A stretch of DNA of 64,000 bases. Source: Heterodera schachtii. Lineage: Eukaryota; Nematoda; Chromadorea; Rhabditida; Heteroderidae. A program made the position numbers and the translations under genes. A model generated the notes under the pieces. It did not search any database, had not been told where the DNA came from, and saw only the letters and a list, made by a program, of their open reading frames with translations. Shown piece by piece: positions 24,595 through 36,770 of this stretch. How positions within the stretch are numbered: position 1 is the stretch's first letter; each line of letters opens with the position of its first letter. The stretch covers positions 3,541,626 to 3,605,625 of the forward strand of contig SIJG01000002.1 in the NCBI GenBank assembly GCA_023374025.1, in the 5' to 3' direction.

Positions 24595-26185
24595 GCAATC
24601 TAGGTAGCGAAGCTCCCAAAGCGCGAAGCGCTTTAAGCACCCCAGAAACACGTATGCACACCCCGCTAGTTCAATATATGTTATATCGACAAGGGGTTTC
24701 GTTGGCAAAAAGGAAATCTCAAGACTGGATAAAGGTAGAGGGCTGAAATTTGGCATAGGTATGCATCTTGGGTCGGGGCATCTGGGAAAACTATAGGTTT
24801 TTTGATCAGAGTGCTAACTGAGTCCCAGCGGCTAATTTCCCGATTTTGCTTGCGTTTGAAGGCCCGTAACTTTTTTTCTGAAACTCTAATCAAAAAGTTT
24901 CCGCTGGTAGGGTCCTAAGTTGAAGTGTTTTCTAAAAAACAAAAAAAATTCCAGGCCTCTACCTACAATAGGGGAGGCTGTAGGTTCGTGGACTTTTTCA
25001 GTACCAACTTTGTCCAGTTCAGTCCCCGTCGAATAACTCATTAAGCTTTGATCTGAGCGGGGGGTCGCCAGCAGACTTATTATAGAGCTCAGTGAGTTAG
25101 ATTTTTCCAGATTTTAAAATTTCGAAAATTTTCAAAATTTCTCGAGTTAGGCCTAAAAGTAGGTTTTTGGGTTTTTGAATTTTAGGATTTTTAGCCGATT
25201 TTTCCCAGAAAAACGGAGACCACTTTCAAGCAACAGTTTTTCGAGCTCTATCGAATGGTATTTTTTTCGAAAAAATTTCGATTTTTTCTCGGAAATAGAA
25301 AAAATTTTTGGCCTGAGCGGGACATTTGAGTCCCGGGCACATAACTCGTCAGGAGTCGGTTTTAGCCAAAAATTGGCTTAGAGCAAAATTGTAGAGCTTT
25401 TTGAGCTCTATCGAACGGTGTGCTATATGGGCGGAAATTTTCAAAAATTTTCGAGCTAGGCCCCCTAGAAATTTTCCGGAATTTTTTTTCGGACGAAAAT
25501 AGTGGTCAAAAATATTTTTCTGGGGTAATTTATGGTGCTGAGCACGAATATGATGTTAATTTTCAGTTTCATATTTTTTGGAATTTTTTAAAAATTCTTT
25601 ATTTTTTGGCAATTTTTTGGCCCTTGGAAATTTGGGTTAAAATTTGAAAATTTATAGCTCATTTCATTGTGGGACGATTTTCATGCAATAAAGCTTTAAA
25701 AATAGCGAAAAATAAGAAGAATTTTATGGGATTTATTTGATATTCCTATCGTGAAATTTAAAAAGTTATTCCAGAATTTCTGGAAAAATTCGATTTTTCA
25801 GAAAAATTTTTATACCTCGGTTCTGAAAAGTCACTCTGGAAAATTAAAATACTACAAAAATCGGCAATTTTTTGCTCTTTAAGATAAAATTTATTTTAGA
25901 TTTTTATCACATTTTTTAAAATTGTTATAAAAATAAAAGTGATTTTGGGATTCGGGACCAAAGGGGGGTGACAAGGATTTTTGAGTGAAAAAAATTTTTC
26001 ACTAAAAATATTCCGAAAACATGTCATTAAGGGTATTTTAGGACGCTGATCATGAATATGAAATCAGATTTCACTTTTGACATCGTTAAGACCTCTGAAT
26101 CCCTGTGTGATTGGGGATTCTGAGGCATTTTTTTGAGGGGGGGGGGGAAGTTCGAAGCCGGGCGGTGTACATTATTTTTGCTATG
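24595..26185. repeat. 1.5-kb block, copy 2 of the higher-order unit
   Basis: Homologous along its length to 21800-23400, including the CTAGGTAGCGAAGCTC start, the CTGAGCACGAATATGA motif and the terminal G run plus GCCGGGCGGTGTACATTA. Confidence 0.75.
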
Positions 26186-26479
26186 CATTTTTGGGTTATT
26201 TTTAAGCTTTTAATTCATTTAAAGATTTTTTGTTTTAAAAAAAAAATTAATTTTTTAATTTAAATTAAATTATTTTTTTGTGAAAAATTTTTTAAAATTA
26301 ATTTTTTGTTTAATTAAAGAATTTAATATATTTTTTTGAGTTTGTCAGAAATTAATTTCATTTTAAATAAATTTAAATTATTGTAAGCTTCAAAGTTTCA
26401 TTTTAATTAATAAAAAGAGGAATTATTTTACAAGTTTTAAAAATTATTAATCCATTTTTGTACTTCTTCTACCATTTGG

Positions 26480-26820
26480 TGTACCTCTCTCTTTTAATCA
26501 CCATTGTACCTCTTCTAATCACTGTTGTACCTCTTCTAATCACTGTTGTACCTCTTCTAATCACTGTTGTACCTCTTCTGATCACCATTGTACCTCTTCT
26601 AATCACTTTTATACCTCTTCTAATCTCTGTTGTACCTCTTCTAATCTCTGTTGTACCTCTTCTAATCACTATTGTACCTCTTCTTATCTCTTTGTACCTC
26701 TTTCAATCACTGTTTAGCTCTTATTATCTCTGTTGTACCTCTTCTTATCAAATCACTGTTGTACCTCTCTAATTATTTTTGTACCTCTCCTAATCACTGT
26801 TGTACCTCTCTAATCATTTT
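26480..26820. repeat. 21-bp minisatellite TACCTCTTCTAATCACTGTTG
   Basis: About 15 degenerate copies of a 21-bp unit. Smaller patches of the same word occur at 23970-24140 and 27100-27240. Confidence 0.85.
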
Positions 26821-27534
26821 TTGAGGGGGGGGGGGGGGAAGTTCGGACCCGGGCGGTGTACATTATTTTTCTATTTATTTTGCGTTGTTTTCTATGTTTT
26901 TATTAATTTAATATTTTTTTGTTTTATTAATTAATAATAAATAAATTTTTACATTTAAATTTTTTTGATGAATAAATGTTTTACATTTAAAATTGAATTA
27001 TTTATTTGTTTTAAATTAAAGAATTCATTTTTTAAATTAGAATTTTCCAACAAATAATTTCATTCCAATTTCAAAAAATATTCAATAATCATACACATTA
27101 AATCTTATAATCACTGTTGTACCTACCTCTTCTATTCGCATTGTACCTCTTATACCTCTTCTGATCACTTTTTTGCCTCTTCTAATCACTGTTGTACCTC
27201 TTCTAATTACTGTTGCACCTATTCTAATCACCGTTGTAACGGGCGCGAAGCGCCCGCCCGATCTCAGCAAAAATTAGAAACGGGTGCGAAGCGCCAGTCC
27301 AAGCTCAACAAAATTTAGAAACGGACGCGAAGCGCCCGTTCGAGGCGCGAAGCGGCCTAAAAGTCCCAGATAATTTTTTAAAAATTCCAATTCTCCACAA
27401 AGCGGCCTAAAAATCCCCGATAATTTATTTTAAATTCAAAATCTCTTCATAACGCAAAATATCTAGGTAGCGAAGCTCAAGAAGCGCGAAGCGCTTTATC
27501 CCAATCCCAGATCCGGACGGTTCACGCACCCGCT

Positions 27535-27775
27535 AGTTCTAACTTATAGAATTTTCAAGAAAAACATCTTAGAAAATTTTTTCTTTGAAAATTCTATGAG
27601 AAAAAAATTTTTCAAGAAATTTTCAGGTGATTTTTTGAAAATTTACTAAGAATTTTCAAAAAAATTTCAAAAAAAAAATCGCTGAAAATTTGTTGAAAAA
27701 TTTTTTTCTCATAGAATTTTCAAAGAAAAATTTTTCTAAGATTTTTTTCTTGAAAAATTTCTGTTAGAAAAATTT
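27535..27775. repeat. AT-rich imperfect palindrome inside E2
   Basis: The two halves are inverted copies (TTCTAAC...AATTTTCAAGAAAAA against the complement near 27750), about 110 bp each, just inside the right TIR. Confidence 0.6.
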
Positions 27776-27780
27776 TTTAA

Positions 27781-27872
27781 AAATTTATTCCCGGCTGAAT
27801 TATGTCTCGGCTGAGTTTCGGCGGCTGAATTTCGGCGGCTGAGTTTCGGCAGCTGAGTTTTGGGGTACACCG
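27781..27872. repeat. right TIR of E2
   Basis: Inverted counterpart of 18807-18925, with copies of TTTCGGCGGCTGAG, ending GGGGTACACCG. Confidence 0.85.
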
Positions 27873-27881
27873 CTTTCTGTC

Positions 27882-28107
27882 AACTCTCATTTCTTTCGCT
27901 GTCTCTCATAAATGTGTACATTCTCTCGCTTTTGTCCCCATGAATTCCAATCAGTCAGTCAATTGATTTGGCTTCTCTCTCTCTGTGAAAAGCATAGAAA
28001 AAAGCAGAAATGAATACACATATGTGAAAGTGTATTATCATTAGGGGTGCCAAAAATAAACAACAAACAGGTGCCCATCCCATGGCCAATTAATGCCCGG
28101 CGGCTGA
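27882..28107. repeat. right half of dispersed repeat Q
   Basis: Continues the repeat interrupted at 18806. Matches 41633-41852 closely, up to the ATCCCATGGCCAATTA(A)TGCCC end. Confidence 0.8.
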
Positions 28108-29699
28108 AATACAGGGAAAGGCACTCTGATTGAGATATCTATTTTTGTCAGACTTATTGGCATTGGCAAAGATTAACGAAAGAAGAGAAAGTAAACCGAA
28201 AAAAACTTTTTGCCAATTTCATTTTCAGGTTTTAGCAGTCCTTGGCAAAATAAATTTCAAAAAATGTTAAGACCAATTTTACGTGGAATACAACTGTTGC
28301 ATTTTGGATTATTGGCTAGACTTTTAATCAGATCAATTATTCTTGATCATTGAGAATGTCCGTGCTGATGTTCTCGTCTTCCAGCCTAAATTCGAGCAAA
28401 TTGTGCTTCTCCTCCTCGCGCCATGCTTCTCGCTCCCATTGCGCCCACTGCTGCTCATTGCGCCCAATTGGCGCCGCGTCATAGAGTATTTGTTCTTCCT
28501 CAGCTGCTCAACCAGGCGCAGTGATAAGCGTTCGTTGGTCCGCAAATTGTGCATTTCAAAGTCTTGCGGGTCGTACCCATTAAAATTGCTAATATTGCGA
28601 TACAACACTTTTGGACGCCCATCGCCGCGCGGCGTTTGGAGCCATTCCCTCATGTTTTGGCCTGGGGCGTTGCCGTACCTTATAAAACGATCCATGCCTT
28701 TAAAATAAATTGATCGAAGATTGGGGCAATTGATGAGAAAGGTTGACGAGGAGCGCAGATGCTGTGTGGGCTGCTTAAGAGGAGAAAGTGCAAAAGCAGT
28801 GCCAAAGTCGGAAAGTTTAACTGACCATTGGCCAATGTAAATTGCGGTGATGTTAGCGATGCCAACCAGGGGGATAAGCTGTTGTGCAAGCAGATCCAAA
28901 CTTCGAGTTTCTTTGAAGTCAATCGTAAAATGCAAAGTGATTCCCATTTCGAAAAGAGGCTTTAAGCGGCGCAGAAATGAGAGTACAGCGCCGTTAATGT
29001 AACTTAATTAACAGGGGCAACAAATAGAAAAGACATTTCTGAAAAGAGGGGCCCTAGTTGAAGGTACGAAGGGATTGTAAACCCGAGACTTTTCTCGATG
29101 AAAGACTCAAGAATTCTCGAGTTGAAACTCGAGAATTTTTCAAAAACTTTTCATATAAGAGACATTTCGTAAACGAACCAAAAGGATTTAAAAAAACTTT
29201 TAATCGATTTTTAAAGCGCATAAAAGATTTTTTGAAAAAAGTCTCGGGATAATTTTGTTCTCGAGCACTGCTACAGTTTGTATTCAATTTCAAGGACAGG
29301 ATGCCCTAAGATTTGGGCTCAGAAAATTGAAAGGCGTCCTTATTTTCCAGAACTTCTGTTTCTGCTGGTGCTCTACCTGATGCGAATATGTTTGAAGCCA
29401 ATCACATTGCTTGGTGGGCACAACTGATCGATTGTCATATTCCCAAAATATTTCGGCACTCGCACTCCGCCGGTGTTTTGGCTGGAACCAGCAGAAAGCC
29501 TCCCATATGCCCATTTTCGTGTTTTCAAGTGCATGGCAACAAGGCAATCAACTCGTTCGGAAAGGAGCGCCAATTTCAGTCCGACTTCGACGGGGCGAAA
29601 CCACGGGAAAATGTTCAGCCAAATGTCGCTGCACACATTGCTGAAAAAAAAAACAAAGTTTTTTCGGGTGGAGGGTGAACCCAGCCCCTGCTTGATTAC

Positions 29700-30361
29700 A
29701 GTGGCCGATCATTTCGTCACTGATCGTTTCGTCACTGTTCATTTCGTCACTGAAATAATTTTTAAAATATTAGTTAAATATTGAAAAAATTTTTGTTTAT
29801 AATTTTTATATAATTCCCATTCGCTTTCCCGCAAACTGCGGACTTAGGTTTCCGTTTTATTTTTATAAAATGACTAATTTGATTAAAATTCAACAGAGCT
29901 TTAGGGATCACATCAAAAAATATGTTAAAAGGGATGCTAAAGAATTTCAGTGATTGCAATATTTCGTTGCTGACAATGAGTATGAAAAAGTGCCAGCAAA
30001 TGGCATTAGAGGGAAAGGTCTTAAGCGTAAATCTCTCTATGTTGATCAGGACAACAATTTGCATCAAATTTTTGAAGAATTAGAGCATAAAACAGCAGCA
30101 GAAAATCCCCATCGATATCTCAGAACAATATCTTTTAGGACAACACTCAATTCGTGATCAGCGACCTTTAAAACCTAATAAACTCATTTTTCGACTTTTT
30201 AAAATTACAAAAAAATTTTCGAGAAAGGGGCTACCCCAGGAATAATTTTTAGAGAATTTTAAACCAATTATTAATTTCATAGGAAATTTTTGAAATTAGT
30301 CAGTATTTTTTAAAATTATGTCTCAGTGACGAAACGATCAGTGACGAAATGATAGGTAACC
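29700..30361. mobile_element. MULE-like element with tandem-repeat TIRs (element E3)
   Basis: 9-bp direct repeats CTTGATTAC flank it (29691-29699 and 30362-30370). Ends carry two to three copies of ATTTCGTCACTG-type words in inverted orientation. The outermost bases are AGTGGCCGATCATTTCG and GGTTACCTATCATTTCG. The interior holds a coding-like remnant and, near 30150, the motif GGTCGCTGATCACGAAT. 662 bp, inserted in intron 1 of the F-box-like gene. Confidence 0.8.
29869..30157 (+). pseudogene. coding-like remnant inside E3, one internal TGA
   Basis: A plus-strand frame starts MTNLIKIQQSFRDHIKKYVK, meets a TGA after KEFQ, then continues LQYFVADNEYEKVPANGIRG to a second stop. Composition is protein-like on both sides of the TGA. 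It may be a transposase relic or captured host sequence. No family recognised. Confidence 0.35.
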
Positions 30362-31162
30362 CTTGATTACGGCCTGTCATTGATTGATTTATGGAACCGC
30401 CTTATTTATCCAATAAGAAAATACATTTTTCTCTTCAGTGCTAAGCACTTTCGCCTTTTGACTTTTCGGCGTAAACCACCGCCTATTTTCAAAGCTTGTC
30501 GTCGCTTGAGTCGTTTAGTGGCCCAATTCAAAGTTTTGTTTTCTGCGGTCGGTGCCATTATTTTTATGGCACCAAATCTGCCCAAAATGATTTGTTGATG
30601 ATGCTGGAGATTTTAATTTAGTGATGAAACAAAAATCATGAATTATTTTCATTGAATATAAAACGCCCGAGGGTAAATAGAGGCAAAAGTGCGCAAGTGG
30701 CTGCACTGGAGAACATTCACTGGGCAGAAAAAGGACGCCAAAAAACGGACGGATAAATCAATGAGAAAATGGCACAGGAGAAACAGACAGAGAGAAGAGA
30801 GACGAAAATGAGAGAACGGCAAAATGTTCGTGCCGAGCGAAGGCACTGCTCCCGAGACTTGAGACGAGGCTCTCAATTGAAATTTTTTTCGAAAAAGGGG
30901 GCTACCACCGGTACAATTACCGGGTGCTTGACCATTCTTATAACTTTGCCATTTGTTTTTTCATAAAAATCTGTCCCCAATTAAAATCATCGTCTCTCCA
31001 TCTAAACAAATGCCGGAGGCCTAATTGGGCAAATAAATACGGTAAGTGACCCTTGTCATCCTTTTGCACAATTGTCGCGCCCAACTCGATAAGATAGGAC
31101 ACAAGCCCAATGTGACCGAAAACACTTGCCCCCATCAAAGGGGAAAGACCGTTTTTATCGGC

Positions 31163-31762
31163 TGTAACCCACAACCCCTTCCCAATTTACTCAAAACCCC
31201 GGGACTCAATTAGGCGAATCTTCCTCCTACCGTTAACACATTTCCCCTTTCCCACCTTATCTTTCCGTTCTATCTCCCTCTTATCCTTTTCACATCCGAT
31301 CCCCCTTTTTTTCCCTTTTCCGTTCCCTTCCGCCACTTACGGACACTTTTCACGTACAAAAGGCACTCCGATCACACCATGATCGGAGGGGGAATGGACG
31401 TCAATCGACAATCAGTCGTTCTTTCCTCCTCCGTCCCTTCTCTCCCAAGGCCTTTTTCCCTCCTCCCCCCCCCCCCCCGGGCTTTTCGCATCCCAAAGGC
31501 TTAAATCTCCAATCCCTCCAGGGCACTTTCCTTTAGCAACGGCATTCTCAAATCAATCGATCGTTCCCTTTTCCTAATTTTACACAGACCCGACACTTAT
31601 TTTAAATAATTTTATTTCATTTATTTCCTTATTTTCGTTAATAAATATAAAATTCAATTGGACATTTGGCAATTAAACGGAAATTAAATTGGGAAATTCG
31701 GCAATAAATAAAGGGACTTTTTCGGTTATTTTCCCTCCCGGCCCGGCACGTTCCCACATTTC
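31163..31762. repeat. left LTR
   Basis: 600-bp direct repeat partner of 38857-39453. Pyrimidine-rich, contains a C run near 31468 and an AT-rich end. Confidence 0.85.
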
Positions 31763-31780
31763 TGGTAGCACCGGATGGTT
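31762..31780. promoter_or_regulatory. putative primer-binding site
   Basis: TGGTAGCACCGGATGG abuts the left LTR, the expected place and TGG start for priming by a tRNA 3' end. The tRNA identity cannot be named from sequence alone. Confidence 0.5.
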
Positions 31781-32144
31781 GTCGAATGACAACCTTTCCA
31801 CCCTCTCTCTGGGTAACATTGCCCAATTTCACCTCTGGCATTTCTTCCCACTAATTCATATTTTTTTTCTCTCGCTCATTTTTCCCCTCCTTTCACTTTT
31901 TGGCCTTCTCCACAATATTCACGTGCCGCCGCAATTAGTTGTTCAATTCCATCTCCGACCTCTTGCAAATAACAGCTGTCGTGGAGTTCAAAGCTTCTCG
32001 ATTAGCAGAGCGGATTTTTTTCCCCCTTAATTCAATGGTCATTTTCCTCCGATTTCCACCCAAACATTTTGATTAAAAGCTCAAAATCTCCCCCCCCCCC
32101 ATTCCCTTTAAACATCGAATATCCTGTTCTCAGGACAAATTGCG

Positions 32145-35100
32145 CAACATTCAAATTCCATGCCATTTGCACATCCAACATTCAAATTCCATGCCATTTG
32201 CACATCCAACATTAAAATTCCAGGCCATTTGCACAGCAAACATTCAAATTGCAGGCCATTTGCACACCAAACATTCAAATTCCAGGCCATTCCCTCACAT
32301 CCAACATTCAAATTTCATGCCATTGCATTCAAATTCCAGGCCATTCCCTCACATCCAACATTCAAATTTCATGCCATTTGCTCATCCAACATTCAAATTC
32401 TAAGCCATTTGCGCATCAAACATTAAAATTCCAGGCCATTTGCACACCAAACATTCAAATTCCAGGCCATTTGCGCATCCAACATTCAAATTCCAGGCCA
32501 TTCCCTCACATCCAACATTCAAATTTCATGCCATTTGCTCATCCAACATTCAAATTCTAAGCCATTTGCGCATCAAACATTCAAATTGCAGGCCATTTGC
32601 ACACCAAACATTCAAATTCCAGGCCATTTGCGCATCCAACATTCAAATTTCAGGCCATTTGCACACCAAACATTCAAATTCCAGGCCATTCCCTCACATC
32701 CAACATTCAAATTTCATGCCATTTGCACACCAAACATTCAAATTCCAGGCCATTTGCGCATCAAACATTCAAATTCCAAGCCATTTGCGCATCCAACATT
32801 CAAATTCCAGGCCATTCCCTCACATCCAACATTCAAATTTCATGCCATTTGCTCATCCAACATTCAAATTCTAAGCCATTTGCGCATCAAACATTAAAAT
32901 TCCAGGCCATTTGCACAGCAAACATTCAAATTGCAGGCCATTTGCACACCAAACATTCAAATTCCAGGCCATTTGCGCATCCAACATTCAAATTTCAGGC
33001 CATTTGCACACCAAACATTCAAATTCCAGACCATTCCCTCACATCCAACATTCAAATTTCATGCCATTTGCACACCAAACATTCAAATTCCAGGCCATTT
33101 GCACATCCAACATTCAAATTTCAGGCCATTTGCACACCAAACATTCAAATTCCAGGCCATTTGCACATCCAACATTTATTTACAGGCCATTTGCACATCA
33201 AACATTCATATTCCAGGCCATTTGCACATCAAACATTCAAATTCCAGGCCATTTCCTAACGTCCAACATTCAAATTTTAGGCCATTTGCGCATCCAACAT
33301 TCAATTTCCAGGCCATTTCCTAACGTCCAACATTCAAATTCCAGGCCATTTGCACATCCAACATTCAAATTCTAAGCCATTTGCGCATCAAACATTAAAA
33401 TTCCAGGCCATTTGCACAGCAAACATTCAAATTGCAGGCCATTTGCACACCAAACATTCAAATTCCAGGCCATTTGCGCATCCAACATTCAAATTTCAGG
33501 CCATTTGCACACCAAACATTCAAATTCCAGACCATTCCCTCACATCCAACATTCAAATTTCATGCCATTTGCACACCAAACATTCAAATTCCAGGCCATT
33601 TGCACATCCAACATTCAAATTTCAGGCCATTTGCACACCAAACATTCAAATTCCAGGCCATTTGCACATCCAACATTAATTTACAGGCCATTTGCACATC
33701 AAACATTCATATTCCAGGCCATTTGCACATCAAACATTCAAATTCCAGGCCATTTCCTAACGTCCAACATTCAAATTTTAGGCCATTTGCGCATCCAACA
33801 TTCAATTTCCAGGCCATTTCCTAACGTCCAACATTCAAATTCCAGGCCATTTGCACATCCAACATTCAAATTCTAAGCCATTTGCGCATCAAACATTAAA
33901 ATTCCAGGCCATTTGCACAGCAAACATTCTCAAATTGCAGGCCATTTGCACACCAAACATTCAAATTCCAGGCCATTTGCGCATCCAACATTCAAATTTC
34001 AGGCCATTTGCACACCAAACATTCAAATTCCAGACCATTCCCTCACATCCAACATTCAAATTTCATGCCATTTGCACACCAAACCTTCAAATTCCAGGCC
34101 ATTTGCACATCCAACATTCAAATTTCAGGCCATTTGAACACCAAACATTCAAATTCCAGGCCATTTGCACATCCAACATTTATTTACAGGCCATTTGCAC
34201 ATCAAACATTCATATTCCAGGCCATTTGCACATCAAACATTCAAATTCCAGGCCATTTCCTAACGTCCAACATTCAAATTTTAGGCCATTTGCGCATCCA
34301 ACATTCAATTTCCAGGCCATTTCCTAACGTCCAACATTCAAATTCCAGGCCATTAGCACATCCAACATTCAAATTTTAGGCCATTTGCGCATCCAACATT
34401 CAATTTCCAGGCCATTTTCCGCATCCAACATTCAATTCCAGGCCATTTCGCACATTAAAATTCAATTTCCAGGCCATTTGCGCATCCATCATTCAAATTC
34501 CAGGCCATTTGCGCATACAACATTCAAATTCCAGGCCATTTGCGCATACAACATTCAAATTCCAGGCCATTTGCGCATACAACATTCAAAGCCATTTGCG
34601 CATCCACCATTCAAATTCCAGGCCATTTGCGCATCCACCATTCAAATTCCAGGCCATTTGCGCATTCAACATTCAAATTCCAGGCCATTCCCTCACATCC
34701 AACATTCAAATTTCATGCCATTTGCTCATCCAACATTCAAATTCTAAGCCATTTGCGCATCAAACATTCAAATTCCAGGCTATTTGCGCATCCACCATTC
34801 AAATTCCAGGCCATTTGCGCATCCATCATTCAAATTCCAGGCCATTTGCGCATACAACATTCAAATTCCAGGCCATTTGCGCATTCAACATTCAAATTCC
34901 AGGCCATTTGCTCATCCAACATTCAAATACCAGGCCATTTGCGCATTCAACATTCAAATTCCAGGCCATTTGCGCATACAACATTCAGCCATTTCCTCAA
35001 ACCAACATTCAAATACCAGGCCATTTGCGCATCCAACATTCAAATTCCAGGCCATTTGCGCATCCACCATTCAAATTCCAGGCCATTTGCGCATTCAACA

Positions 35101-36770
35101 TTCAAATTCCAGGCCATTTGCTCATCCAACATTCAAATACCAGGCCATTTGCGCATCCACCATTCAAATTCCAGGCCATTTGCGCATCCACCATTCAAAT
35201 TCCAGGCCATTTGCTCATCCAACATTCAAATTCCAGGCCATTTGCTCATCCAACATTCAAATACCAGGCCATTTGCGCATACAACATTCAGCCATTTCCT
35301 CAAACCAACATTCAAATACCAGGCCATTTGCTCATCCAACATTCAAATACCAGGCCATTTGCGCATCCACCATTCAAATTCCAGGCCATTTGCGCATTCA
35401 ACATTCAAATTCCAGGCCATTTGCTCATCCAACATTCAAATTCCAGGCCATTTGCGCATCCACCATTCAAATTCCAGGCCATTTGCGCATCCACCATTCA
35501 AATTCCAGGCCATTTGCGCATTCAACATTCAAATTCCAGGCCATTTGCTCATCCAACATTCAAATACCAGGCCATTTGCGCATTCAACATTCAAATTCCA
35601 GGCCATTTGCGCATACAACATTCAGCCATTTCCTCAAACCAACATTCAAATACCAGGCCATTTGCGCATTCAACATTCAAATTCCAGGCCATTTGCGCAT
35701 ACAACATTCAGCCATTTCCTCAAACCAACATTCAAATACCAGGCCATTTGCGCATCCAACATTCAAATTCCAGGCCATTTGCGCATCCACCATTCAAATT
35801 CCAGGCCATTTGCGCATTCAACATTCAAATTCCAGGCCATTTGCTCATCCAACATTCAAATACCAGGCCATTTGCGCATCCACCATTCAAATTCCAGGCC
35901 ATTTGCGCATCCACCATTCAAATTCCAGGCCATTTGCTCATCCAACATTCAAATTCCAGGCCATTTGCTCATCCAACATTCAAATACCAGGCCATTTGCG
36001 CATACAACATTCAGCCATTTCCTCAAACCAACATTCAAATACCAGGCCATTTGCTCATCCAACATTCAAATACCAGGCCATTTGCGCATCCACCATTCAA
36101 ATTCCAGGCCATTTGCGCATTCAACATTCAAATTCCAGGCCATTTGCTCATCCAACATTCAAATTCCAGGCCATTTGCGCATCCACCATTCAAATTCCAG
36201 GCCATTTGCGCATCCACCATTCAAATTCCAGGCCATTTGCGCATTCAACATTCAAATTCCAGGCCATTTGCTCATCCAACATTCAAATACCAGGCCATTT
36301 GCGCATTCAACATTCAAATTCCAGGCCATTTGCGCATACAACATTCAGCCATTTCCTCAAACCAACATTCAAATACCAGGCCATTTGCGCATCCAACATT
36401 CAAATTCCAGGCCATTTGCGCATTCAACATTCAAATTCCAGGCCATTCCCTCACATCCAACATTCAAATTTCATGCCATTTGCTCATCCAACATTCAAAT
36501 TCTAAGCCATTTGCGCATCAAACATTCAAATTCCAGGCCATTTGCGCATTCAACATTAAAATTCCAGGCCATTTGCGCATCCACCATTCAAATTCCAGGC
36601 CATTTGCGCATTCAACATTCAAATTCCAGGCCATTCCCTCACATCCAACATTCAAATTTCATGCCATTTGCTCATCCAACATTCAAATTCTAAGCCATTT
36701 GCGCATACAACATTCAGCCATTTCCTCAAACCAACATTCAGTTACCAGGCCATTCCTCGCATCAACATTA
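32145..36770. repeat. 31-bp satellite array, ~150 copies, inside the LTR element
   Basis: The unit reads CCATTTGCGCATCCAACATT then CAAATTCCAGG. Variants swap GCGCATCC for GCACACCA, CTCATCC or CCTCACATCC. Higher-order periods are visible: about 501 bp (three copies, 32909, 33410, 33911) and about 722 bp (two copies from 34981 and 35703). The unit has no stop in any plus-strand frame and 31 is not a multiple of 3, so all three plus frames stay open (longest 793 codons). I do not annotate these as genes. Confidence 0.9.

Larger units (their letters stand above)
18807..27872. mobile_element. 9.07-kb non-coding element with tandem-repeat TIRs (element E2)
   Basis: Flanked by perfect 9-bp repeats CTTTCTGTC (18798-18806 and 27873-27881). 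Ends: CGGAGCAGGACAAAACTCAG at the left and CGGTGTACCCCAAAACTCAG read inward from the right. Each is followed by tandem copies of the ~14-bp word CTCAGCCGCCGAAA and then an AATTCAGCCGGGAATAAA stretch, about 100 bp of TIR in all. The interior is a mosaic of satellites: a hairpin array, 44-bp, 96-bp and 21-bp arrays, and a 1.5-kb block in two copies. No ORF outside the satellites. The uninterrupted target exists at 41524-41852. The 9-bp duplication points to a Mutator-like transposase acting in trans. Confidence 0.85.
28333..30558 (-). pseudogene. F-box-like family gene with a frameshift near the C-terminus
   Basis: Exons: 30558-30425 (starts MAPTAENKTLNW, ends in phase 2 at AT/gtattt), 29640-29377 and 29002 to ~28333. 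Exon 2 gives the family signature: SDIWLNIFPWF, then LGLKLALLSERVDCLVAMHL and KTRKW. Exon 3 gives SYINGAVLSFLRRLKPLF, NCPNLRSIYFKG and TPRGDGRPKVLYRNI. After ERLSLRLVEQLRK the frame diverges. The conserved tail APIGRNEQQWAQWEREAW is present in a different frame and ends cleanly at ...LNDQE-stop, so one single-base indel separates them. In the family, the N-terminal helix is thought to be an F-box-like adaptor and the rest a substrate-facing domain; this is recalled, not proven here. Intron 1 holds MULE-like element E3. Confidence 0.7.
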
